Source: Phascolarctobacterium sp.
GTDB taxonomy: Bacteria > Bacillota > Negativicutes > Acidaminococcales > Acidaminococcaceae
Length of the DNA: 6,365 nucleotides
Assembly: GCA_016302525.1 (NCBI GenBank)
Contig: JAEDNJ010000090.1
Location: 1 to 6,365 of the forward strand
Reading direction: 5' to 3'
Part shown: piece by piece, positions 1 through 5,709 of the stretch
How positions within the stretch are numbered: position 1 is the first letter of the stretch
Layout of the letters: every line of letters begins with the position of its first letter
Position numbers and translations under genes: made by a program
Notes under the pieces: model-generated
What the model saw: the letters and a program-made list of their open reading frames with translations, nothing else
Told to the model about the DNA's origin: nothing
Database searches by the model: none

Positions 1-1
1 T

Positions 2-97
2 AACCTGATGGAAAGCTTTAATATTCCCGCTGAAAAGGCTATGCAGGCTTTAAAGCTTTCTCCCGAAGAGCAAGCAGAGCTTCTACCGCTCTTGTAA
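2..97 (+). CDS. 3' end of an unidentified protein, possibly Rpn/PD-(D/E)XK-type (partial)
   Basis: Only the last 31 codons are visible, ending in TAA at 95-97; the gene begins outside the window. The tail is polar and helical and contains IPAEKAMQALKLSPEEQ, followed by AELLPLL at the very end. From memory, this pattern (a short helix, 'A-M-x-A-L', an acidic 'PEEE/PEEQ' turn and a closing hydrophobic L-L) is common at the C-terminus of Rpn-family recombination-promoting nuclease/putative transposase proteins of anaerobic Bacillota. That assignment is an inference from a short tail and could be wrong. It is followed after 113 nt by a strong terminator, so it is transcriptionally separate from the molybdenum genes. 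Confidence 0.5.
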   Translation, partial: NLMESFNIPAEKAMQALKLSPEEQAELLPLL

Positions 98-210
98 GCA
101 GCTATGAAAGCTTGCTTTGAGTAGCTATTGCCATTTTTGGCAGTGGTCATGAGCGCGGGAAATAGATAGCTTAATGCGTTTAGGACAGTTTAAAAATAAC
201 ATTTTTGCTG

Positions 211-241
211 AGAAAGAGCTTGCACAAACAGGCTCTTTTTT
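211..241 (+). terminator. Rho-independent terminator between convergent genes
   Basis: The arm AAAGAGCTTG (213-222) pairs with CAGGCTCTTT (229-238), giving 10 bp with one T-G wobble and a 6-nt loop CACAAA. The stem can extend outward by A211-T240 and G212-T239. The right arm runs into a T-run up to 241, so the structure is a textbook terminator for plus-strand transcripts from the gene ending at 97. It abuts the minus-strand stop at 242-244. For minus-strand transcripts the hairpin also forms, but its tail (CTTTCTCAGC) is poor, so termination of the convergent gene here is less certain. Confidence 0.8.
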
Positions 242-865
242 CTATGGTAGCTGTATTTCCTCCAAATCCTCCTTCGTATCCACATCCAGCAGCTCCTGAG
301 GCTCGGCGAGCACCGTTTGCACGAGCTGGGGATATTTTTTGCAGAGGGCAGAGCCACCCTTATCCTGCGGCAGCTGCAGCAGCTCAGGAAAAAGCTCTGG
401 CGAAAAGAGGACGGGGTTGCCGGGGATGAGCTCGCCCTTTACTAGCTTAGCCAGTCTAAAGATGTGGGCCCTGGGCTCGACCTCGTAGCTGGCAAGAAAG
501 CTGCTGCACAGTCTTTGCAGGGTAGCTGGCTGCAGGAGGGGCTGGTCCCCCGCCAGAAAGAGCAGACCTTTAAGCTCAAGACCGCTTTCAAGCCAATACT
601 GCACGCCGAGGGCAACGGTATCGCTTTGATAGGGCAGGCTGTGCAAAATGCTCTTGAGGCCGTGCTTGTCGAGCAGCTCCCTTAGGCTGGGGCTTCTCGT
701 TACGACAATGATCTTGCTGAGCCCGGCCTGCTTGAGAGCTAGCAGGCTGTGCTCTAGGAGAGGTCGGCCCCATAGCTCTGCTAAAAGCTTGTTGCTGCCA
801 AATCTTTTGCTGAGGCCGGAGGCCATGACAACAACCCCAATCTGAGAATAATCCTTTGCGTGCAT
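242..865 (-). CDS. mocA: MocA-like molybdopterin cytidylyltransferase
   Basis: Nucleotidyltransferase of the MobA/MocA family. MocA transfers CMP from CTP to Mo-molybdopterin, giving the dinucleotide cofactor used by xanthine-dehydrogenase-family enzymes in the cytoplasm. Visible from the ATG start: the N-terminal loop MASGLSKRFGSNKLL (residues 14-28), matching the family's L-A-A-G-x-S-x-R-x-G-x-x-K; the metal/nucleotide motif AGDQP (105-109); GNPVLFSPELFPEL followed by QDKGG, matching the GxPxxF...DKGG region; and a closing LLDVDTKEDL. Length (207 aa) is normal. The start is uncertain: ATG at 865 lies 10 nt after GGGTGGG, whereas GTG at 880 (212 aa) lies 10 nt after AAGGA. It is divergent from the hydroxylase operon, which supports CTP use in service of that enzyme. 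The third loop residue is Ser rather than the Ala of MocA or the Gly of MobA, so nucleotide choice is inferred. Confidence 0.85.
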   Translation of the reverse strand: MHAKDYSQIGVVVMASGLSKRFGSNKLLAELWGRPLLEHSLLALKQAGLSKIIVVTRSPSLRELLDKHGLKSILHSLPYQSDTVALGVQYWLESGLELKGLLFLAGDQPLLQPATLQRLCSSFLASYEVEPRAHIFRLAKLVKGELIPGNPVLFSPELFPELLQLPQDKGGSALCKKYPQLVQTVLAEPQELLDVDTKEDLEEIQLP

Positions 866-891
866 ATTCTGTGTTCCCACCCTTTAGATAT

Positions 892-909
892 CCTTGCTTA
901 GCCTTGCTT
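892..909. repeat. Tandem direct repeat CCTTGCTT x2, 10-bp period
   Basis: Two perfect copies of CCTTGCTT lie at 892-899 and 902-909, separated by AG, so the period is 10 bp, one helical turn. A partial third copy, CCTTGCT, lies at 985-991. The pair sits immediately upstream of the minus-strand mocA-like gene and abuts its candidate -10 element. It could be a regulator half-site array; this is inference. On the minus strand the downstream copy also supplies the AAGGA that could act as ribosome site for the GTG start at 880. Confidence 0.4.
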
Positions 910-934
910 TATATTTCCAAGCTGCATATACCAA
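908..934 (-). promoter_or_regulatory. Weak candidate promoter for the mocA-like gene
   Basis: Read on the minus strand, TTGGTA (plus 929-934) and TATAAA (plus 908-913) are separated by 15 bp. The -10 matches the consensus at 5 of 6 positions and the -35 at 4 of 6, but the spacing is shorter than the usual 16-18 bp. Placement about 40 nt upstream of the two candidate start codons is sensible. Evidence is weak and in an AT-rich stretch chance matches are likely. Confidence 0.2.
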
Positions 935-1109
935 TAATAGCTTTTCTCTACATAAGACTCTTTTATAAGCACTAGAAAAGCTTGCCTTGCTCTTAGAAAA
1001 AGCAGCATAAATATTTTTCTGCTAAGCATAAAATGTATTAAAATTTGCTAAATCAAGCTCTTGCTGATTCTTATTTTACTATTTCTCGGCTGCTTATGCA
1101 AAGAAAAGA

Positions 1110-1138
1110 TTTTCTATTTACAGGAAATGTGATAGAAT
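1110..1138 (+). promoter_or_regulatory. Candidate extended -10 promoter of the hydroxylase operon
   Basis: TAGAAT at 1133-1138 is preceded by TGA (1130-1132), giving an extended -10 (TGnTAGAAT). A weak -35, TTTTCT (1110-1115), lies 17 bp upstream. Transcription would begin near 1145, leaving a leader of about 57 nt before the ATG at 1202. Alternatives nearby are TTTACA (1117-1122) with TACTAT (1141-1146) at an 18-bp spacing, and a perfect TATAAT at 1148-1153 that lacks a good -35. The whole 1110-1155 block is probably the promoter even if the exact hexamers are wrong. Confidence 0.4.
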
Positions 1139-1147
1139 ATTACTATC
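1131..1147. promoter_or_regulatory. Palindrome GATAG-N7-CTATC over the operon -10 (possible operator)
   Basis: GATAG (1131-1135) and CTATC (1143-1147) are perfect inverted repeats around AATATTA. The left arm overlaps the candidate extended -10, so a protein bound here would block polymerase. The arms do not match the ModE box of E. coli that I recall. The dyad is short and lies in AT-rich DNA, so it may be chance. Confidence 0.3.
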
Positions 1148-1201
1148 TATAATTATGTCTATGATTAAATACTATTATCCCCGTTAAGAGGAGGCAGTAA
1201 G

Positions 1202-1996
1202 ATGTTTACTATTCGTGAAATCAAAAGAGTGGCAAGTCTGGAGGAGGCTTGGACACTCAACCAAAAACGCACTAATCGGGTGCTGGGCGGCATGCTGTGG
1301 ATGCGTATGGGCAAGGGCAATGTGGCTGTTGCCATTGATTTGTCTGGTCTGGGGCTGGACAAGATTGAGGAAACAGCCGAGGAATTTAGCATTGGCTGTA
1401 TGACGAGTCTGCGCCAGCTGGAAACTCATGCTGGGCTGGATGCTTATTCTCAGGGTGCTGTGAAAAAGGCTCTGCACCATATCGTAGGCGTGCAATTCCG
1501 TAATTTAGCCACTGTAGGCGGCAGTGTCTATGGTCGCTTTGGCTTTTCGGATGTTATTGCCGTGCTGCAGGCTATGGATTGCTATGTAGAGCTGTATAAG
1601 GGCGGCCTCATCCCCTTGAAGGACTTTGTGCAAATGCCCTATGATAACGATATTCTCGTCCGCATTATCATCAAAAAGGAAAGGGCTGCCTTTGCTTATC
1701 AATGTGCTCGGCTTACGCAGACAGACTTTCCGCTCTTAACCTGCTCCGCTGCTAAAACTCAGGCGGGCCTGAGGCTGAATATTGGTGCCCGTCCCGGCAA
1801 GCCTCTGGCTGTAGCCCTGCCTAAGGAGCTGGCTGAGGCTGAGCTAAATGAGGATAATATCAAGGCTATTGGCGAATTTGCAGCTGCTACTATTCCTACA
1901 GATAAGAGTACCCGTGGCAGCGCCGAATATAGAACGCATTTAATTAAGGTGCTTTCCAAGAGAGCTCTGCAAGAACTGGAGGGAGCAGCATGGTAG
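1202..1996 (+). CDS. xdhB: FAD-binding subunit of a xanthine-dehydrogenase-family hydroxylase
   Basis: Medium subunit of a three-part molybdenum hydroxylase; it holds FAD, takes electrons from the 2Fe-2S subunit and passes them to an external acceptor such as NAD. Seen: an N-terminal FAD domain (about residues 1-160) with RNLATVGGSV at 100-109, the family's R-N-x-A-T-x-G-G FAD loop, then GRFGFSD, and a C-terminal CO-dehydrogenase-flavoprotein-type domain (about 160-264) with the segment NIGARPGKP. The first FAD loop is LGGMLWMRMG (28-37) instead of the usual AGGTDL, which I recall as typical of a clostridial subgroup. Length (264 aa) is slightly short for the family. ATG 1202 follows AGGAGG (1189-1194) by 7 nt. 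It is first in the operon and overlaps the next gene by 7 nt. The symbol follows E. coli usage; the substrate is unproven. Confidence 0.88.
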   Translation: MFTIREIKRVASLEEAWTLNQKRTNRVLGGMLWMRMGKGNVAVAIDLSGLGLDKIEETAEEFSIGCMTSLRQLETHAGLDAYSQGAVKKALHHIVGVQFRNLATVGGSVYGRFGFSDVIAVLQAMDCYVELYKGGLIPLKDFVQMPYDNDILVRIIIKKERAAFAYQCARLTQTDFPLLTCSAAKTQAGLRLNIGARPGKPLAVALPKELAEAELNEDNIKAIGEFAAATIPTDKSTRGSAEYRTHLIKVLSKRALQELEGAAW

Positions 1997-2457
1997 TTAA
2001 TATTACTTTAAATAATAAGAAGATTTCCCGCGAAATTGAGCCCGATATGATGCTTTTAGACCTTGTGAGGCAGGAGGGCTGCTACAGCGTAAAGCGTGGC
2101 TGTGACACTACGAACTGCGGTCTGTGTACTGTTTTTCTGGATGATGAGCCGGTGCTTTCCTGTGCTGTGCTGGCGGCGCGTGCTGATGGCCGCAGGATAA
2201 CAACTATGGAGGGTCTGGAAAAGGAGGCAGCTGAGTTTGGCGCCTTTATTGCCGACCAGGGCGCAGAGCAATGCGGCTTTTGTAACCCCGGCTTTATTAT
2301 GAACGCTATTGCCCTCTTCCGTGCTAATCCCTATCCTAGCGAGGAAGAAATCAAGGAGTATCTGGCAGGTAATCTATGTCGCTGCTCTGGCTACGAGGGG
2401 CAATTACGAGGCATGCTGAATTTCCGTGAGTGGAAAAAGCAGCAGGCAGGAGGCTGA
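1990..2457 (+). CDS. xdhC: 2Fe-2S subunit of the xanthine-dehydrogenase-family hydroxylase
   Basis: Small electron-transfer subunit that carries two 2Fe-2S clusters between the molybdenum site and FAD. The N-terminal ferredoxin-like domain has cluster ligands C38, C43, C46 and C58 (C-x4-C-x2-C...C). The helical C-terminal domain has C95 and C98 (QCGFCNPG) and C130 and C132 (NLCRCSGY), all eight expected cysteines. Length (155 aa) is normal. The loop between C38 and C43 is DTTN, where most homologues have a Gly-rich loop. ATG 1990 overlaps the end of the FAD-subunit gene by 7 nt and has GGAGG (1978-1982) 7 nt upstream, inside that gene, so translation is probably coupled. The symbol follows E. 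coli usage and should not be confused with the XdhC accessory protein of Rhodobacter. Confidence 0.93.
   Translation: MVVNITLNNKKISREIEPDMMLLDLVRQEGCYSVKRGCDTTNCGLCTVFLDDEPVLSCAVLAARADGRRITTMEGLEKEAAEFGAFIADQGAEQCGFCNPGFIMNAIALFRANPYPSEEEIKEYLAGNLCRCSGYEGQLRGMLNFREWKKQQAGG
2448..2453 (+). promoter_or_regulatory. Ribosome binding site fixing the large-subunit start
   Basis: AGGAGG lies within the last codons of the 2Fe-2S subunit gene and 6 nt before ATG 2460. This decides against the in-frame GTG at 2430, which would add 10 residues (MEKAAGRRLT), lie inside the upstream gene and lack a comparable site. Confidence 0.85.
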
Positions 2458-2459
2458 CT

Positions 2460-4745
2460 ATGAGATTAATAAGTAAACCTATTCGCAAAAAAGATGCTAT
2501 GCAGCTGGTTACGGGCAAGCCTGTTTATACTAATGATTTGGCACCGCAGAACTGCCTGATTGTGAAGCTGCTGCGTTCCCCGCATGCCAACGCTATTGTA
2601 GAGAGCATTAATACGGCTATCGCGAAAAAGGTGCCCGGTATTGAGGCTATTTACACCTGGGAGGATATTGACCAAGATGCACCGCGTTATACCAATGCGG
2701 GCCAAACCTATCCTGAGCCCAGTGCACACGACCGCCTCATTATTGACAGACACGTGCGCTTTGTGGGTGATGTAGTTGCCATTGTAGCGGGCGAAAATGA
2801 AAAGGCTGTAGACAAGGCCCTTTCCTTGATTAAGGTTAAATATGAGGTGCTGGAGCCTGTGCTGGACTTTCACAAGGCCTTGGATAACCCTATTTTAGTA
2901 CATCCTGAGACTAACTGGGAGGCCCTGGTGCCCTATTTCCAGGCAGATAATAAGCGTAATTTAGTTTCTCATGAGGAATGTGGCGATGGCGATTTAGCTA
3001 AGGCCTTTGCTGAAAGTGAGGAAATTATTGAGAAGGTTTATCATACTAAGAGCTGCGTACAGCAGATGATGGAGCCCTTTAGAACCTTCTGCGAGATTGA
3101 CACCTATGGTCGCCTGCATGTGACGAGCTCTACGCAGGTTGTTTTCCATTGTCGGCGCATCATTGCTAATGCGTTGCATATTCCTAAATCCAAGGTGCGT
3201 GTGACCAAGCCCCGTATTGGCGGCGGCTTTGGCGCGAAGCAAACCTCTATTTCCGAGGTTTATCCTGCTTTTGTAACCTGGATGACGAAAAAGCCGAGTA
3301 AGATTCTCTTTAGCCGTTACGAGACGACTATTGCCGGCAGTCCGCGTCACGAGATGGAAATGCATGTGAAGCTGGGTGCTATGAAGGATGGCACGATTAA
3401 GGCGATTGAGCTCTATACCCTTTCTAACACGGGTGCTTATGCTGAGCACGGGCCTACGACTGTTGGCCTGACAGGGCATAAGTCTATTCCCCTGTATAAC
3501 AGTGAGGCCTTTCGTTTTACCAGTGATGTAGTTTATACCAATGTGCAGCACGCTGGCGCTTATCGTGGCTACGGTGCGCCGCAGGGCATCTTTGCTGTAG
3601 AAAGCGCTGTCAATGAATTGGCTGCAAGGCTGAAGCTGGACCCCTATGAGCTGCGCATGAAGAATCTCTGCCGTGAGGGTCAGCTCATGCCGGCTTATTA
3701 CGGAGCTATGAATACCAGCTCTACGCTGGATAAATGCTTGACGAGAGTTAAGGAAATGAGTAACTGGGACCCCAATAAGCTGGTTGTAGACCTGGGCAAT
3801 GGCAAGGTACGGGCTAAGGGTATGGCTGTCGCCATGCAGGGCTCTAGTATTACTGCTATGGATGTAGGCGGTGCTACGCTGAAGCTGGTTGACGATGGCA
3901 CCTACACCCTGTTAATTGGCGCTGCTGATATGGGTACGGGCTGCGATACTATCCTCTCCCAGATTGCCTGTGAGGTGCTGGACTGCGAGATGGATGATAT
4001 TTCCGTGCACGGTGCGGATACAGACACCTCTCCCTATGATTCCGGCTCCTACGCTTCTAGCACGACCTATGCTACGGGCAAGGCTGTAGAAATCTGCGCG
4101 CAAAACCTGCGCCAAAAGATTATGCGCCTGGGTGCAGAGCTGCTGCAGGTTGAGCCGGAGAAGGTGGACTTTGACGGCAAGTTTGTTTATTGCACAGAGC
4201 CCGGCAGGGAGCAGGAGAAGGTGAGCCTCAGCAGGATTGCCTACGCTTCGCAGGATGGCCACAGCTTTGCCCTTGAGGATACAGTGCAGCGTACTACCGA
4301 GGCTTCGCCTCCGCCCTACATGGCTGCTGTCGTAGATTTGGAAATCGACCTGGAGACTGGCGAGGCTCAGGTAGTTGACTATTGGGGCTGCGTAGACTGC
4401 GGTACGATTATTAACGAAAATCTGGCGCGCGTACAGACCGAGGGCGGTGTTCTGCAGGGTATAGGCATGGCTCTTTATGAGAATGTCACCTATAGCCCCA
4501 AGGGTCGTATTTACGAAAACTCCCTTATGCAGTATAAAATTCCCTCTCGTATGGACATCGGCCATATGCATATAGACTTTATTCCCAGCTATGAGGAGAG
4601 CGGTCCCTTTGGTGCTAAGTCCATTGGTGAGCTGGTTATCGACACTCCCTGTCCTGCTATTGCCCATGCCATTTACAATGCTACGGGTCATTTCTTTACC
4701 GAGGTGCCAATTTTGCCGGAGCACATTGCTCTCTTAAAGCAATAG
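2460..4745 (+). CDS. xdhA: Molybdopterin-binding catalytic subunit of a xanthine-dehydrogenase-family hydroxylase
   Basis: Large subunit (761 aa) that binds the molybdenum cofactor and hydroxylates a substrate, probably N-heterocyclic or aldehyde-like, using water. Order: aldehyde oxidase/XDH hammerhead domain (about 15-120), then two cofactor-binding domains. Motifs: SSTQ with Q226 (bovine Q767 equivalent), GGGFGAKQ at 254-261, AYRGYGAPQ around R369, DMGTG at 490-494, and FGAKSIGE ending in E724, the equivalent of bovine catalytic E1261. Gapless local alignment to bovine XDH as recalled puts Q261, L337, S462 and S463 where the purine-binding E802, R880, F1009 and T1010 lie, so xanthine is not a safe substrate call. 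E. coli XdhA, also from memory, shares Gln at the first site and lacks the Arg. The start 2460 is 2 nt after the 2Fe-2S gene. No selenocysteine or in-frame stop is present. Family assignment is firm. Confidence 0.92.
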   Translation: MRLISKPIRKKDAMQLVTGKPVYTNDLAPQNCLIVKLLRSPHANAIVESINTAIAKKVPGIEAIYTWEDIDQDAPRYTNAGQTYPEPSAHDRLIIDRHVRFVGDVVAIVAGENEKAVDKALSLIKVKYEVLEPVLDFHKALDNPILVHPETNWEALVPYFQADNKRNLVSHEECGDGDLAKAFAESEEIIEKVYHTKSCVQQMMEPFRTFCEIDTYGRLHVTSSTQVVFHCRRIIANALHIPKSKVRVTKPRIGGGFGAKQTSISEVYPAFVTWMTKKPSKILFSRYETTIAGSPRHEMEMHVKLGAMKDGTIKAIELYTLSNTGAYAEHGPTTVGLTGHKSIPLYNSEAFRFTSDVVYTNVQHAGAYRGYGAPQGIFAVESAVNELAARLKLDPYELRMKNLCREGQLMPAYYGAMNTSSTLDKCLTRVKEMSNWDPNKLVVDLGNGKVRAKGMAVAMQGSSITAMDVGGATLKLVDDGTYTLLIGAADMGTGCDTILSQIACEVLDCEMDDISVHGADTDTSPYDSGSYASSTTYATGKAVEICAQNLRQKIMRLGAELLQVEPEKVDFDGKFVYCTEPGREQEKVSLSRIAYASQDGHSFALEDTVQRTTEASPPPYMAAVVDLEIDLETGEAQVVDYWGCVDCGTIINENLARVQTEGGVLQGIGMALYENVTYSPKGRIYENSLMQYKIPSRMDIGHMHIDFIPSYEESGPFGAKSIGELVIDTPCPAIAHAIYNATGHFFTEVPILPEHIALLKQ

Positions 4746-4757
4746 GTAGGCCCTGTC

Positions 4758-5708
4758 ATGTTGGACCAATTCGGGAGAAATATCGACTATGTGCGCCTTT
4801 CTCTGACTGAGGCCTGTAACCTACACTGTCAATATTGCCGTCCCCCTAGGCTGGTGACTCAGGGGGCAGAGCCTTTAAGCTATGAGGAGCTTTTGCGTTT
4901 TGCGAAAATTCTTGTAGGCTTAGGCTTTAAGAAATTTAAAATTACTGGTGGAGAGCCCTTGGTACGCCAAGGGTGTCTCAGCTTTTTAGAAAGGCTGCGT
5001 CCCTTGGCTGAGCAGCTCACGCTGACGACTAATGGCACGCTGCTAGGCGGTTATGTCAAGGAGCTGGCCGCCCTAGGCTTAGATGGGCTTAATATTAGCC
5101 TCGATAGCTGCAACGCAGAGCGCTATGCAGAGCTGACGGGCTCTAGGTGGCTTCCTAGGGTCTTGGAAGCTATTACCAGTGCTAGAGGGCTAGGGCTGGC
5201 TGTGAAGCTTAACTGCGTTCCCGTGAAGCCCTTTGGTAGGGCAGAGCTGAGCGGCTTGCTCGACCTTGCTATGCGAGAGGGCTTGCCCTTACGCTTTATT
5301 GAGCTCATGCCCCTTAGCTGCAATGCTGGTCTTGCTAGCCTCAATGGAGCAGAGCTGCGTGCTTTATTTAAGGAGTTGGGTTATGTATTACAGCCGAGCA
5401 AGCTGGTGCTGGGCAATGGTCCTGCTGCCTATTATGAGGCAAAAAATATGCCTATAGCTGTGGGCTTTATTGAGCCTCTGCACGGGAAGTTTTGCAGTCA
5501 GTGTAACCGTCTGCGCCTTACGGCGACAGGCTTTGTCAAGCCCTGTCTTTACAGCAAGGAGGGGCTGGATGTAGCTGCCTTATTGCGCAGTGGGGCGAGT
5601 GACGAGGCCATAGCGGCTAGCTTGAAGGAGCTTATTTTGCATAAGCCTAGGGAGCACGCCTTTGAGAAAAGGCCGGCTGGCTTTAGCATGAATACTATTG
5701 GAGGATAA
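4758..5708 (+). CDS. moaA: GTP 3',8-cyclase MoaA (radical SAM)
   Basis: First enzyme of molybdenum cofactor synthesis: a radical SAM protein that rearranges GTP to 3',8-cyclo-GTP, the substrate of MoaC. The N-terminal 4Fe-4S/SAM site is C20-x3-C24-x2-C27 (CNLHCQYC), followed by TGGEPLVR (63-70) and TTNG (90-93). The second 4Fe-4S cluster, which binds GTP, uses C246-x2-C249-x13-C263 ([19 protein letters not shown]). The protein ends in the conserved Gly-Gly (315-316) needed for activity in the family. Length (316 aa) is normal to slightly short. ATG 4758 lies 12 nt after the hydroxylase gene and 7 nt after AGGTAGG, a weaker ribosome site than those of its neighbours. Leucine and arginine codons are more mixed (CTA, CTT, TTA, AGG) than in the hydroxylase genes, suggesting lower expression. 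Confidence 0.96.
   Translation: MLDQFGRNIDYVRLSLTEACNLHCQYCRPPRLVTQGAEPLSYEELLRFAKILVGLGFKKFKITGGEPLVRQGCLSFLERLRPLAEQLTLTTNGTLLGGYVKELAALGLDGLNISLDSCNAERYAELTGSRWLPRVLEAITSARGLGLAVKLNCVPVKPFGRAELSGLLDLAMREGLPLRFIELMPLSCNAGLASLNGAELRALFKELGYVLQPSKLVLGNGPAAYYEAKNMPIAVGFIEPLHGKFCSQCNRLRLTATGFVKPCLYSKEGLDVAALLRSGASDEAIAASLKELILHKPREHAFEKRPAGFSMNTIGG
5700..5704 (+). promoter_or_regulatory. moaC ribosome binding site inside the moaA Gly-Gly codons
   Basis: GGAGG, read in frame as part of GGA GGA, encodes the last two residues of MoaA and is also the ribosome site for moaC, 5 nt before ATG 5710. It decides the start against the in-frame TTG at 5698, which would add MEDK and lie upstream of the site. 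Confidence 0.8.
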
Positions 5709-5709
5709 G

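Larger units (their letters stand above)
881..1201. other. AT-rich divergent intergenic control region
   Basis: About 320 nt separate the divergent mocA-like gene and the hydroxylase operon. Base composition drops sharply to AT-rich compared with the flanking genes, and no open frame with a ribosome site stands out. It contains a tandem direct repeat next to the mocA start, a TATAT-N11-ATATA inverted repeat (910-930), a weak hairpin (995-1001 with 1014-1020), and promoter-like elements with a 5-bp palindrome near 1110-1153. I saw no conserved structure of the Moco, purine or xanthine (NMT1) riboswitches, and the likely operon leader (about 57 nt) is too short for one. Confidence 0.7.

Noticed and set aside
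129..142. Small hairpin TGCCA-TTTT-TGGCA after the first gene
   Set aside because: The stem is short and has no T-run after it; the terminator at 211-241 is far stronger.
205..429. 74-codon plus-strand frame
   Set aside because: It starts inside the terminator region and runs antisense through the end of the mocA-like gene; it has no ribosome site, and its proline/alanine-rich product has no recognisable domain.
995..1020. Hairpin AGAAAAA (995-1001) with TTTTTCT (1014-1020)
   Set aside because: It has a 7-bp, almost all A-T stem, a 12-nt loop and no T-tail on either strand; expected by chance in AT-rich DNA.
1139..1201. Molybdenum-cofactor or purine/xanthine riboswitch in the operon leader
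   Set aside because: The likely leader is only about 57 nt, AT-rich and without the conserved helices or loops of those classes as I know them.
2430..2459. Upstream GTG start extending the large subunit by 10 residues
   Set aside because: It overlaps the 2Fe-2S gene, the extra residues are not family-like, and the AGGAGG at 2448-2453 points to ATG 2460.
2994..3551. A 185-codon minus-strand open frame
   Set aside because: Same reason: it is antisense to conserved hydroxylase motifs, including GGGFG, with no ribosome site or domain of its own.
3912..4724. A 270-codon open frame on the minus strand opposite the large-subunit gene
   Set aside because: It lies entirely within the strongly supported hydroxylase gene, its translation matches nothing recognisable, and it arises from the codon bias of the plus strand.
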